Source: Branchiostoma floridae (taxonomy: Eukaryota > Chordata > Leptocardii > Amphioxiformes > Branchiostomatidae). From it: DNA of 64,000 nucleotides. Where the stretch lies: assembly GCF_000003815.2 (NCBI RefSeq), contig NC_049989.1, positions 19,539,165 to 19,603,164 of the forward strand, given 5' to 3'. Positions 12,571-24,740 of this stretch are shown here, piece after piece; positions within the stretch are counted from its first letter, which is position 1, and every line of letters begins with the position of its first letter. The translations under genes and the position numbers were made by a program. The notes under the pieces were generated by a model. It saw only the letters and a program-made list of their open reading frames with translations. It was not told the origin of the DNA and did no database searches.

Positions 12571-15500
12571 CTGGAGGTGGAAAAAGGACAAGTCAGGCTT
12601 AGTTTGACAATTCATTACTGGGTTAGGACTATATATCCATTTCGATGTCACAACAGTATGTACATGTGGATTATGCCATAGTAAAGGAATAGCTACATTT
12701 GTCCTAAAATCAAACCAAGTTGTTAGGCTATGACAGAATAAACCAATGACCAGGTCCAGTTACCTACTGCAACAATTTTTCGTCACGAGACAGATAAACT
12801 TGGTAGAACAGCTCTAAAAATGTACTCCATTTGCTGTGTAGCTCATGATGTGGCCAATGTGACCAGGCTCTAAGAAGATAAAACTGTTAACAGCTGTGGT
12901 GTGATCTAGTGCACTAGTGGCCATAAAAGTTGTTCAAGGCAAACTAGATCCTGCTTGTTGGGTGTTTAACCAACCACACATAACCATGTTATCTTTGAAG
13001 CACCCACACACCTTCAGTGACAACAGACTGATAACACACGCTTCCTTATCACGGCCTGATCTACTCTAAACTAGGAAAGGTGTACGGCACCAGGTATTAC
13101 AGTAATACAGCCTACTGCACATCGCCACCATAGTTGTTACTATTGACAGATGCAGGTCAGGGAGGGTGAAATATGTTTCAGCTCCCAAGTCTTGACAGGT
13201 ACTGTCTGGCCTGGTTTCTTTCTTTTCAACTCAACTGGTCTTTTCTTTTTTGACGTTGTAAGTCTCTACTTCTCTGAATAAAGTTTATTGATATAAAAGG
13301 GTGCCCGTATGTTGGATGGTACAAAACGATGACCAGAAACACTCTGAGAAGCTATGAAAGATGAGTTGCTGTCCATAAATGGTTATCAATTGTCTAACTC
13401 ATTAACTCGCCACCTAATGGTGTGTAAGTCAACAGGAGGAACTCCTTTCCCTCAACTTCAATTGTCTAAAAGTACAGTGTCTAGATTGATAAATGTATTT
13501 TAGTTTCTTAAAAGAGTATTAAACTTTATCAAGGTATCCCAAAATGGATGCACAATCACTTCAAAGGCACTTTAATTTACTTCTGTGGATTGATTCTTTT
13601 CTACACCTTCAACTGTATAAAAGTATACAGTGACTAGATTGATACATGTTTGCTTTTTGAGTATCTTGGTTTCTTAAAATAGTATCATTTGTTACTAGTG
13701 TGTGCCCCAAAACAGATACTTTCTTTAATACTACTTCTGTGGATTGATGTTTTGTCAAGTGGCATAGTGCGAGGCAATGGGGCTATGTGTCACAATTTCA
13801 ACCAACAGTTGACAACGCGGGCACATCTTTGGTTCAGATATTTCTTCTTTCGCGCGTCAGCTGCCAAGGAAGCGAGGTTTGAGACATGTTTTCAACACTC
13901 GAGCTGTTGTGTTGGCGGATAGGTCGCCATAAATCTCGCCCCGTGTGTCACACATTGTCGAGGGTTTCCTTTGTTCTGGACAATAAATTGCAAAAAACAG
14001 TTTTTAACCTATTTTTCAGGGAATTTGAAAGAATCAATTGTCCTGGCAGTGCTCTCTTTTGGCCATGGGGATAGACTCTTGAAGTGCAAGCAATCTAGAC
14101 ATAAGAGTTTCTTTTAGAAGAAAACTGTATGCTCACCAATATAGATGTCAATATGATATACTTTGATCTGATCTTTTTATGCAGAAAGACAATAGTATAT
14201 TGTTTTTGCAGAGTTTACAAATTTGATCTCAAACTCTAAAGATGATGCAACGTGAAACATTTCGATTTTGTCGTTCTTCTTCCCATAACGTGTCCATTAG
14301 AACATAACGTTAGCAGACAGGCAGCTTGGCCTACATGTTAACCCTGTAATTAAGCACAGCGCTGCCTCCGTGGTGCGACAGAGACACCCTGTCCCTTCTA
14401 ATGATATACAATTGATGCGGAGGGCTCAGGCAGGAATTATGCGCTGCGGACAGCGATGTCAGGTCGTATATCACCCGGGGTGACTCTCGCGGGTGTTAAT
14501 TGCCCCGGATTGGGGACGCATCACTACAGCGTAACGTACGTACCCTGCTTGGGAGAGACGTGGGTGTCGGCAGCGGTGGGAGAAGCTGTTTGTGTGCTGT
14601 TTCCACAGGTGGTTGGGGGAAGCACGCATGTGATGGGAGGGGGGGACTTCTGCGCTGGTGGCCTCACCATCCGCGGCACTGCCGGCACCTGCCCCTGGCT
14701 ACACATAAAAACGGACAAAGGAGCCGGGATTAAAGTCAAACAGACGGAATAAAGAGCTACAAACAACTGGACAAAACCCACCACAACTTCAAACACAATC
14801 TCCGTAAAACTTAACAACTATCATCATTTAATACGAGCAAACACTAGAAAGAGTACTAAGGAAAAAATTGACGGACATAAATTCCAGTATTAGTATTCCA
14901 GATGCGCTTGCATCACTGTAGGCTCCAGAATCCCCCCAGATTTATTGGTGTCAGGGCAGGGTAGTTATTAACTCAATTACTGCCTCTGTCTAATTGGTTT
15001 ATGGCTCGGAAGAGTCTCATTAGGACCGGGCCTTGATCAGCAGGTTCGGTTACCATGGCGACGGAAGGGAAAAATAAGCTCCGTTCTCATTGTGCATGTC
15101 TGAAGCTTATGATGTCATTTGCCTCCTTCTTTTTACAATGCACTTTAGCAAAGGAATCAACTTATGACACTGAAAACACTAGCAGTTTTATCAAATGTAA
15201 CTTATTTTCTAAAGATCTGCCAGAGCAAGTTAAAGCAAAAATCAAATGGTAGTGCCAAAATTCTCAAAAATTACATCCTGACAAATTTACCTGTCATTCT
15301 TTAACTGCAAACCATGAGAACGCTACTTTAGCTACCACCTGCGGTGACTAGCGAATGGATGGCATGAAATGGTGTGATTTGTAATTAGCTTTTTCACAAC
15401 AAAACTTGCAAGGTTCTTATTAAATGTCACTGTTGCTGCCACACACATAGAGATAAGGAAATCTCACAGACACTTAGCATGTCCCCAGAACACGGGTTTA

Positions 15501-18500
15501 AGACCTGAGTTTAAAACATGTCTTTTTCGGCAAGAAACTGGTTATAATATTGGCTTTTTTTGCGAGATGAGACAGTGTTTTAAAGCTGGGCGTTCCACCT
15601 TGGGTGGTCGATGCACAACAGGGTGGCTACTAGGCATTGCTTTAACCACATCCTGTTTAATAGCCGGGTCCTTCTGCGCCTGTTAGTTCTCTGTACGACC
15701 ATTAAGTCTCGACGGCTACCTCAGTCTCGCCGTACGCGGACAAGATTTACGCTGAAGACATCGAAGACAAACTGCATCTTGACACCTTAATTTCAATTTA
15801 TCCGTGTACCCGGCTATCAAAAACTTGGCAATCAATCTTGAGGAGGATGGCTCGAACGGCGGACTTGTGCGCACGAGGCCATTACTCCCGTATAAAGACT
15901 GGCGCTGTGATTTAGGGGCGCTGCCAATGCTTTGATTACCCCCCCTTTGGCGTTACCGGCAGTACGCTGAATGGACCAACTAACCTTTCCTCAGAAAGAG
16001 CCCGCGGCGGTCTGTCGGAAACTACAAGGGAGAAGCGTAATATTTTCTTCTGCCCTACATACCCGCATGCCACTTTTCTTCACATAACGTAGTAATGTTG
16101 TGGAGCTCTTTTATGCAGTAGTGCTGATGTCACCATTTTAATTAGTGGACCACCAGCCCTTATAATAAAGAAACACAGTTTTACCTGACTAGAGGGGTTG
16201 TTTACAGGCTGGGTTGTTAATTGCACGCTTTTAGCCCATTACTAAACAATATCTACTGTGTGAGGTTCTCAAATGCCAGCCATATATCAGTACAACTAAG
16301 ATAGATGTCGTAGATACCATGCTAAAGGAAGTGGCAGAGTTTATAACTATCTATAAAGGCAGCAGAACTGATGGCTAGGTTTCAGCCTTTTGGGTTCAAC
16401 TTTTTCCAAAGACCTACCAAATTGATGGAGTTAGCAATTCATAGCATGTTATTTAGGGTGTTTTGGTGATAAGCTCACCAAACTGTATGACATACTAGTA
16501 CCAGAAATAAATGCAGAGCTAAGCTAAAACTGTTTGTTTCTTCCCAGTTCAAATCACCATAACTGATAGATTAGTGTCAGCTTTGTTGTTTTGCAGAGCA
16601 TTCTTAATTATAGCATCCTTTTACATACTTAAGACTCTAAGTCCTTTGGGTATGATCAGTAAGCTGGAGAATGTTGCAATTCACAACACTATCACTAGAG
16701 GGAGCTGATGCTAAGCGGCTGAAAGGTTTGCCTAACTCATGATCAGTTGGAGGTCTTCTACATGGACTAGAAGCTTTGTTTCATACAGAAGAAAAACAGG
16801 TTGCCTAACAAGTCAAGATTTTACTCTTATCACACAGGGGTACTATAAAATGAGCAAAACAACAATAAAACAAATTTTTCTATTGGATTAAGAAAACACA
16901 CCTTCTCTCTCTCCGGTCTACTGACTCCAGGTTCCGTAGGTTCTTGGCAAACTTGTTGTTGTCCACCTTCAGCTTTCTGATCTGTTGCCACGGAAACAAA
17001 AACGACAGAATGTTTAACTTCAAGCTGTCTATTCAAAACAAGACAAAACATGTGAAAGGTTTGCACTCATATGATTACCCTGGAAACCATACTTTAAGCC
17101 AGAGCCGGTAGAAAATCTGTTAGGCAGCCAAGGTAGGTCTTCCTGAGGATCTTAGATAAGCACACCAGAGATTTGTCATGCAGGGAGAGTTTGCAGGCCT
17201 AGCTAGTTGTTACGATCCCCACTGAACTAACTAGATATAACAGGAATGTTTCTGGATTACCAGTATGTGGTAGAACTGAAAATGTGAGAGGTTCACGCCC
17301 ATCTGACTTCAGAAGTGTCATGATCCCCACTGCGAAACTAAAACTGGATCTGGCAGGAACGTTTCCAGATAATAGACAGATTGAGATCGCATGACGTATG
17401 ACGTTATCGGCAGCACGTTGGGCTCTGGCCCAAGAGGTCCCAGGTTTGAACCCTGCCGTGTCAGAAATCTTGTGTGCTTGGGAAAGACACTAACTTTCCC
17501 CACTTCACTCAGGTGATGATGAGTACCTGGCTTTGACTAGGGTAAATTAAGACTGTGCTATAATGATCAACATAATGATTGTGGGCACTAAAGGAAGAAA
17601 GAAAAAGGAATGATTCCCAATATGTAGTAGAACTAACCTTGTTGCTGTAGTATGAAGAGACAACCATAAACTCCAATTCAGAACAGGGTAAAACGTGAGA
17701 GGTTCACACTCATGCGATGTCAGTGTCATGATTCCCACTGCGAAATTAAAACTATATCTAACGGGAATATATTTTAAGTTTCCCAGTATGTGTTAGAACT
17801 GACCTTGTCGCTGTAGTATGAAGAGACAGCCATGAACTCTGTAACAGGAAACGAGAACTGCCAGGAAGGAGCCACGGCCAGGTCGGTGGTGTTGTCAGCC
17901 TCCACGACTTGGACCACGGGCTGGTATTTGTGCATAGACCTCAGCTGGACCTGCAACACAAGCAGTGCCATTCTGGGTTAGACAAGTTCACTGGCAGTCT
18001 GACATGATATACCGGGGCAAGTGAAAATGTTGATCTGGCAAGTGCATGACTTTCTGTACTTGCCCGATCAGGAAAAATTATGCAAAATTGTACACACGGT
18101 ACACACTGGGCCCATGTGTAGTCCACTACCTGCACTACAGGCTGGTACTTGTGCATAGACCTCAGCTGGACCTGCAAATACAAGCAGTACCATTCAGGGT
18201 TAGACAAGTCCAAATTGGTAGCCTGATTAAATCTCGCTTATAGCAGCCCGCCCAACATCTGCCGGCCAGTTACAGCCCTGGACAGCTGAGTTTGTTACAC
18301 AGACTTGTCCATTGGCACGAGGGCAGGAGAAAGCGTCGATCAGGATTAGGTACATGTCCTCAGTACTTGCCCGCTCAGGAAAAATGATGTACTCACAGGG
18401 CTGAAAATACAGGGTACATGTGTACTTTTGTACATGTACAATTGGGGCTGTACACAAAATCTATGACTGTGGGTTCACCTAGATATTTGTAGACCGTTAC

Positions 18501-21500
18501 ATAATAGTAGTGTGCGTTTATAATATATTCATTCAATAAATGATTTAAGTGTGACTGTCCAAATAACAATAAATTCAGTTCTAGCACTTGTTAACAATTA
18601 TCAAGTTAGCTACAGAAATTCTTCCAGAGAGACAGTAAGGTTTGTAAGTAAGTTTTGCTACTTAACCCTTTTGAGCAGCTAAATTTTTAGATTTGGAGCA
18701 CAAGCCCACATGAATATGAATTTTGAGGCCAGCATCTTTGTGCAAAATGCACTATGTCCAGAAGGTTATGAAAGCTGAGGGCTGGGCTATGGTGTGTATC
18801 AAAGTGCAGACTTTGTACTCGCCAAGAAGAGATTAGACACCAGCTGGTTTTGACGTCTTTTCTTCTAAACACCTTTTGTGGATTTCTATTTTGCCCAACC
18901 AACTGGCAGGCATAATTGAAAGCCTGCACAGAAATAGAGAAAGAACCTAGCCTCTACCTCTGGTGTACAAATGTTTTTAAAAACTGATTCAGTGTCTTCC
19001 TCATTTTGTAGTTCCACAGTTCCAATATCTAAGAACCAATATATCAGTAATTGTGCTAACCTGAGTACCATCCTCTGTAGTGACCGCTGGCTCAATACTT
19101 TTGCTTGCATTTCAGGTTAGCAACCAAAGTATTGATGCAGCAGTCACTATGAAGGGTGGTACTCAGGCTATAACTGCGCAGGAGCCTGAACCATTGTTTC
19201 AACTAGCACGGCCCTGAAACACTGCAGTATTGATTGACAGAACAAGCCTCCCCTCCCGTGAGTCAGTTATAATGTACTACTAACAGCAGCTGCCGGTGCA
19301 TGATTCACTACTGCACCAGTCCTGCCACCACCACATGACAACCCCCCAACATTTGGCCCGCTGCCACCGCCTGACCCTCGGCAAGCAATTCTGTCAATTG
19401 TTGGGTTTTAAAAGCAATCGATGCACTTAGTACGTCCCCAGCTGTCTGGGTGTGTATGTGACACAAGCTGCATACGACAGCACGGCTCTACTTATAGAGC
19501 ATTGGTTTCTGCATTCAGCATTTTCAACACCAGGGAAGGGCACTGTACCCCTTCATTGTTGCACTTACATAGCAGTGTGTGTGTACACTTACTTATAAGT
19601 TATAAAGGTGTAAATATAGAGTATGAATACAATTTGGTATCCCAATGTTAGACATTTGCACAAAAATTTATGTAGTATTCTTATATGGATGGACTTTTGC
19701 TGCAATATCATTATTAGACTGATTTCTTGCTACATCTTCCATCATTCCAAGGGTGCTAAGTATTAAAACAAACTTTTTTTTGTAAAAGTCATACAATTTT
19801 TACAAAATATATACATAACTAATGATATTCATACCACATGTAATTTCACTATTACCTAGCATCAATATTAGTTGTATAGTATTGCGTGTAGATATAGGTT
19901 TGTACATACTCTCAAAACCTATGAATTCATTCTTGATTATCTAAAAACATGCAGAAAACACTGACACAAAGCTTACATCTGCTTGGAGACTTGTGAATGG
20001 CATACAGAACATCTGGCATAGCTGATCAATGCATCTAGCCAGTTATGAATATTCAGTTCACAGTCCATATGCGAAATAAGACCCTTCAGACAAAAAGATC
20101 AGCAGAGTGTGGACTATTGTACCCTGTTGACAAATAATCACCATGTTCCAGATCAAACTCATGAATAAATAACAGGCTAAACACAAGCTCCCAAGGACAA
20201 AGTTTTTGGATGGTAATTTAAGGATAAACTGTGTAATCATGCAATATTTTATCTCCAAATCCATTATCGATATTGCAGAATCTAGAGCCAAACAAGAAAT
20301 ATGAACTAGGTCCTCCATAAAATTAACGGGAACGTACAGTATAAAGTGTCCTTGAATTTGTCATTGTAAGTACTTTACGAAGGATATGTTTCAGGTCAGT
20401 GTGTGTGTATGAATAGAGCAGCATACTCAAAAAAGCTAAGGGTGGCTTGTGATATAATCTAGTTACAATATTAGCTGCAAGATCGCAAGATTTTCAGTGA
20501 TATGAAATAATATGTACATATTTCATAGGAAGATTCATATGGGACAGCACACGGCATAGTAAAAATTTTACACATAATATCCATACATAAAGTGCTTACC
20601 AACAAGCTTTTGGTCAGTCCTCTCATCCTTCTCAAGTTAAAAAGACCCAAGAGAAGGGTTGACAATGTTCAAAAGAACTGACTGGAAAGCTTGTTAAAAC
20701 CGTTTTACGGTGTGTATGGATTTAATGTGTAAATTTTTTACCGTATCTGCATACTATACAATGTACTTGTATGTTGTTAAGCTAATTGTGGATCTTCAAG
20801 TCAAGATTTTTAGGTTGTAGGTTTCCAACATACCATGTTTTTCCCATCATGCATCCTACTGCTGAGCTTGAGCGCGGGAAAGGCGAGCGGGCGCTCCATG
20901 AGCTTCGCGCCGTACTCCGGACACTTGGGGTGGACATACACGCTGTCCGCTACGCTGGGCTTGGCATCTCCGTTGACCACGACCCACTGGTTGTTGCGAT
21001 AGCCGTACAGCGATTCGTCTGTGAGGATCATCTTCACCAGGATGTAGTATCTGCGCTCGGGTTTCAGGCCGGTGAGGTTCAGAGTCAGAGTTGGGAACAT
21101 GCACCTGGGAGTGAGACAACACAAAAAATATATCATTAGCATCGTTAGCACGGTTGGACGAAATTTTAAAATTCACCAACCCTTTGGGCAAGAATTCATC
21201 TGGCAACTTGCAGCCACGAACAATCTGCATCGTTAGCACAGTTAGACATATACTGTAGTTTTGAAAAAAATTCACCAACCCTTTGGGCAAGTGTATAATT
21301 CATCTGATGAATTACTTGCAGCCATTAGGTACCCAAAGTGTATAAAAGGATTGAGTATTGAAGTGGATAGACAAAGAAATATATTATTTGATTTATTGAG
21401 ATCTCCTTTAGACTTAACAAGTAAAAACTAAAAAATACACTAATGCCGTTTAAAAAAAAAGCAACCTCTACCTCAATCTGGACCTTATCCTCTTTCAGGA

Positions 21501-24500
21501 AGGTGGAAAGTTGCAATTTGAATTTCTTCACCATTTGCATGAAAATTACAGGATTTGAGAACCATGGTACATCGATTCATAATGCTTTGAATGACATCTA
21601 AATAAGGAAGGGCTTGCTTCTGGAAATTGAACTGGGACTATTTTTGCCCATTAGGGGTCAGATATGCCTGAATGGCTCTCATCAAGCATGAAATTTGCTG
21701 CATATTTGATTAGACTTCCAGTTGATAGGTTCTACGGTGAATTTTACAGAATTTGGGACACATGCAACCGGTCAAAACGATGTAAGATATAATTACTGTA
21801 TAACCGATATGATGCGAATATTCCTGAATTTGCTGGATGAAAGTGAAAAAAAAAATGGATGAAAAAATCTACATACTGGAAACAAAAGGATGAAAAACAA
21901 TGCAATTGTATTTGTAATTCTAAACCGAAGCAAAGGACAGATGGTTAAATAGGCTCGCTGTGTTTTATACAAAGAAAATGTCCTTGTACCACGCATCTAC
22001 AGGTTTATATTGGATTGGTGATTGTAAATTATGATACAACATTTTCTAAGAATGGATGAACCCATTTTGAAGCACAATTTTCCAACCTTGAGGAGGAAAA
22101 CAATTGTTATTGTTCATAACAGAGAATGAATGGAGAGGATAAAAAAAGATCTGTTATCTATGGCATACATGGATACGAAAGCAACATATCCTGGTCACAA
22201 ATAACGCAGAACGGAAAGGAAAGGTGGATATAAAAGATACCAGAGACTGTTCTGTGTCGCATTAAAATTCCAATCCAAAATCAATCAAATTTTCCATGGT
22301 TGAAATCATATCCAGCTGTATCAGGCTGGTCTGGCTTTCAGCATCCGGGCATAATACCCCAGTCAATACACCCCACTTCATCGCACTGTTTTACACCGTT
22401 CCAGCCTACAGAACGCGCTACAAAAATAGCATATTCATCTTTACACTATCATAATGCATATCTGCGAGTTTTTAGAGTCTATAAGTACGAATTATGGTCG
22501 TAAAAATGCTCAAAACAGACAAAGAAACTGCGTACCTCTCTTCCCCAAGTCAGCCATTTTGGATTACGACGGCAAGAGAACGCAATAGGTAATTGGTATC
22601 AATTTTCTGACGGGTATCATTGTTTTTTCCTCTACAATTGATAAAAACGAATAAAATGTTGAACTTTTTATATAACAGAATAATTCTAGTTTTATATATA
22701 TTATTATTTGATAAAATTGGGGCGTTGGAGATGACTTTTTTAGTGTTTTTTCTACGGTGGTTTCAGGTACGTTTCCATGTTGTCGATGTTGCATGTTGGG
22801 TATTTTTTTTCCCAGTTGCCAGCAATTTGTTGAAACCGCAAATAAGGCGAAAAACAAATAAATAAACAAACAATCAACAACTCAAAGTAAATTTTGGTGG
22901 GAATGGCACAATATCTATTTTATGTTTTTTTTTTTTCATTTTTCCATACCAAATCTGCCAGAGCAAGACCTTCCCAACTTGTCGCATCTGCTTTCAGACC
23001 CTAGTTCTAGATTACGAAATTCTTGTAGGCAGACTGATTTGCATATTTTTCAATCAAGGAGACACATGAATACCGAATGACGGAGAAGCATTGTCTCCGC
23101 ACAGCTGGGGACCAAAATATCCCCACTAGCCTACTGAGGGAAACAAAAAGTCCCGAAGAAGTGTGAGATATCCTCACCAAGTCGCTAAATATTTGTGGAA
23201 ATTTTACCTTACCCGATCCCTAGACCCAACGTTACAAACATAGAAGAAGGGAGACAAAAAAGTGAAATAAATACTTTTAAAATTGGGCTGTAAAAAGAAG
23301 TCCCTTTTCAAACATGTTGATAACATCTCAAAGGGAAAGCGGGGAAAGAAATCTAAAAAAATATTTCTTGTAACGTTCAATTTGTTTGAACAAAATAACT
23401 TTTCTTGGACGTTTCTTTAATTCTAAAAGCAACGCATAGTCTACTCTACAGATGCACAGACAGCCTCGCAGATATTAACTTTTGACATATTTACCGACAG
23501 AAATTATTTGGGGAATGGCGCATGTAGTGTGCTTGTATTGTTTTCCGTTAGCAAATTTGGAAATTGTCTGACACCATTTTAGACGGTTTTATTTCCGGCG
23601 TGCTAAAAAGAATGGATTTCTGGCGTGAACAACTCTCAACATACTTTTCGGGCGGCCATAATAATAGCTCGCGAAAAATCGTAGCCATTGTCAGGCATTC
23701 AGAATACACACGTGATAAAACCAAACCCTGTGAGATGCAAAAAACTCCCTTGGGCGATTCCCCACGCGTGAAGAGACGACACTTGAATAGACCGAGCTCG
23801 CACGGAGGTGTGAGTTTGTTTTGTGGCCCACCGCATGTGGAGAGAGGTAGCCGGTTCCCACAAAAACCACGGAACCGTTCAAGGAAATAAAATGGCAAAA
23901 GACAACTTATTTCTTCCATAACATGTATCACGTGAAGAAGAAGAAAAATAATCGATTGTCGACACTTTTGTTGAATCACATGATTTGTCACATGATAGAC
24001 TTTTGAAATCTTGAAAAATTAAAAACGGACGGCAGAGATGGAAGCAGACAAGCTACATATTATTCATTATTTTCAGAAACTGACATCTGCAAAAGTGTTC
24101 GACAAAGCTACGTTTAGGTTCACAAGAAGTTGAAGCACGTAAAGTTGAAAAAAAGGTAATAATAAATGTAGTCATATGCCGTTATAATTGCAAAAATCTA
24201 TAACCGGGCAACAGTTTACAACTTCAAGTTTTTAAGACGTGGAGAAAAGAAGGCAGGAATACTTTGATACTGACCGTCCTTTCGTGTTGATGATCATTTC
24301 CGTTCCGGCCTGGTGGAAAAGTTCCCACAACTTGCGGTTCTCGGCCTCGAGTTCCACTTTCGGCCTGGTCGGCATTTCCGAGCATGCACTGGCGGCCTTC
24401 TGGTACATGCACTGCCGCTGAGTTTCGCGCAGCACCGCTCGCTGGTCGCAGGGCATGTTGTTACTCTCCGCCGTTCGAAGCTGTCTGTGATCCCGTGGAG

Positions 24501-24564
24501 GAATCATGAAGAATTTCTCAAAGTCAAAGTTTGCGCGGTTTAACGCCTGAATCAAGCGATGATC
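11294..24564 (-). CDS. T-box transcription factor, divergent (gene model, five exons seen)
   Basis: Minus-strand gene. Exons in order: 24564-24275, 21104-20834, 17950-17804, 16981-16902, (gap in the model), 12570-11294. T-box proteins are nuclear sequence-specific DNA-binding regulators of development. The domain starts at ELEAENRKLWELFHQAGTEM and continues KGRCMFPTLTLNLTGL, YVHPKCPEYG, SMHKYQPVVQV, SFPVTEFMAVSSYYSDK and IRKLKVDNNKFAKNLR, which aligns along the whole T-box. It is divergent at strongly conserved spots: the usual VTAYQN is VSSYYS and NPFAK is NKFAK. I therefore do not assign a subfamily. The C-terminal exon is long and rich in Ser, Thr, Ala and Pro, as in T-box regulatory tails. 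Phases agree across the first four exons. The last junction does not (phase 2 against 1), so at least one small exon is missing. The 5' end is uncertain. Confidence 0.85.
12571..16901. other. intron(s) of the T-box gene
   Basis: Should contain at least one unrecognised small exon. A tandem duplication of about 155 bp lies at 13450-13760. The GC-rich stretch at 14450-14820 has overlapping open frames on both strands but no recognisable protein. Confidence 0.4.
13450..13760. repeat. two-copy tandem duplication, ~155-bp unit
   Basis: The segments starting TTCAATTGTCTAAAAGTACA (about 13458) and TTCAACTGTATAAAAGTATA (about 13607) are diverged copies. Both continue with GACTAGATTGATA-like and ACTTCTGTGGATTGAT blocks. 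Confidence 0.6.
16902..16981 (-). CDS. T-box gene exon, end of T-box
   Basis: Encodes IRKLKVDNNKFAKNLRNLES then VDRRER, matching the final helix region of the T-box (ALKIKYNPFAKAF in Brachyury). The acceptor is GCAACAG and the donor GTGTGT. It ends in phase 2, which does not fit the next exon I can identify. Confidence 0.8.
17200..17800. repeat. intronic tandem repeats beside the T-box exon, including a copy of its 3' end
   Basis: A block with GTGAGAGGTTCAC, TCATGATYCCCACTGCGAA and GGAAYRTTT recurs near 17220, 17285 and 17697. The segment at 17618-17675 also copies the exon's last ~40 coding bases and its donor (minus strand reads ...AGCAACAAG then GTTAGT). The reading frame of the copy is not part of the gene model. 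Confidence 0.65.
17395..17555 (+). mobile_element. tRNA-derived SINE copy
   Basis: Contains a tRNA B-box-like GGTTTGAACCC near 17443, preceded by GGGCTCTGGCCCAAGAGGTC. It is followed by a body with CTTGGGAAAGACACT and CACTCAGGTGATGATGAGTA. The same head and body occur in the minus-strand copy at 41907-42155. This is a pol III-type retroposon, not a functional tRNA. Confidence 0.7.
17804..17950 (-). CDS. T-box gene exon, HKYQP to FMAVSSYYSDK
   Basis: A 49-codon exon, phase 0 to 0. It carries SMHKYQPVVQVV (family SLHKYEPRIHIV) and SFPVTEFMAVSSYY (family CFPETQFIAVTAYQN). The donor is GTCAGT. Degenerate partial copies lie on both sides, at about 17618-17675 and 18125-18215. Confidence 0.88.
18125..18440 (-). 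pseudogene. partial duplicate of a T-box exon 5' end and its upstream intron
   Basis: The minus strand reads GTCCAGCTGAGGTCTATG and then codes HKYQPVVQVV, matching the 5' third of the exon at 17804-17950, including its acceptor. The rest of the exon is missing: it turns into DYTWAQ and unrelated sequence. Similarity to the intron upstream of the real exon continues at both 17950-18095 and 18180-18400 (for example TACTTGCCCG with TCAGGAAAAAT). Confidence 0.75.
18441..20833. other. intron of the T-box gene
   Basis: No exon recognised. A foldback element lies at 19057-19171. The remainder is unremarkable AT-rich sequence. Confidence 0.45.
19057..19171. mobile_element. short foldback element
   Basis: TAACCTGAGTACCATCCT at the left pairs with AGGGTGGTACTCAGGCTA at the right. 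Inner arms with GTAGTGAC and CAATACTTT are also inverted. It is about 115 bp with no ORF. Confidence 0.6.
20834..21104 (-). CDS. T-box gene exon, central T-box
   Basis: Encodes CMFPTLTLNLTGLKPERRYY through YRNNQWVVVNGDAKP and VYVHPKCPEYGAKLMERPLA to DGKNM. The acceptor is CCCAG and the donor GTATGT. It joins the preceding exon by completing the Arg codon and ends in phase 0. Confidence 0.88.
21134..21325. repeat. two-copy tandem duplication, ~95-bp unit
   Basis: Both copies start at a CATCGTTAGCAC block and contain TTCACCAACCCTTTGGGCAA followed by CTTGCAGCCA. They lie in the intron just upstream of the T-box exon at 20834-21104. Confidence 0.65.
21330..24274. other. intron of the T-box gene
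   Basis: No exon recognised. Overlapping ORFs on both strands at 23548-23991 lack codon bias or a recognisable family. I treat them as chance. Confidence 0.4.
24275..24564 (-). CDS. T-box gene, first recognised coding exon (start of T-box)
   Basis: Encodes an N-terminal region (DHRLIQALNRANFDFEKFF) and then the first T-box strand, ending INTKG plus two bases of an Arg codon, with donor GTCAGT. A pyrimidine-rich stretch ending in CAG precedes 24564, so I take this as an acceptor and expect an upstream exon. Alternatively translation starts at an ATG near 24615 in the same open frame, or at the internal Met of FFMIPPR. Confidence 0.75.
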
Positions 24565-24740
24565 CTGACAGAATAAAAATAATTTGCAGACGACCGTTTG
24601 GTCAGTCTGAGGCAAAATCTGAAAACTCGCGCGGGATTCTGAGACCGAGAGAAAATAACGTCTGAAACAGACGATATCCTGACAGAAAAGCTGTGTGCAG
24701 ACGACAGTGTGGTCAGACTGTGAGGCAATATGTGAATTAG
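24560..24740. repeat. tandem copy of the T-box first-exon acceptor region
   Basis: The block ATCCTGACAGAA, then GCAGACGACCGTTTGGTCAG, then TGAGGCAA occurs at 24562-24620 and again, diverged, at 24675-24735. In minus-strand sense both carry a pyrimidine tract followed by TCTGTCAG, so a second potential splice acceptor lies about 110 bp upstream of the chosen one. Confidence 0.6.

Noticed and set aside
14456-14817. ORFs on both strands around a GC-rich segment in the T-box intron
   Set aside because: Frames overlap in all directions, codon use is not protein-like, and neither joins the T-box model in phase.
17430-17460. tRNA gene (GGTTTGAACCC B-box)
   Set aside because: No cloverleaf can be formed around it, and the same head plus a non-tRNA body occurs at 42.1 kb. 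It is a SINE.
23548-23991. 147-codon minus and 108-codon plus ORFs overlapping each other
   Set aside because: Low-quality composition, no family resemblance, and they lie inside an intron.
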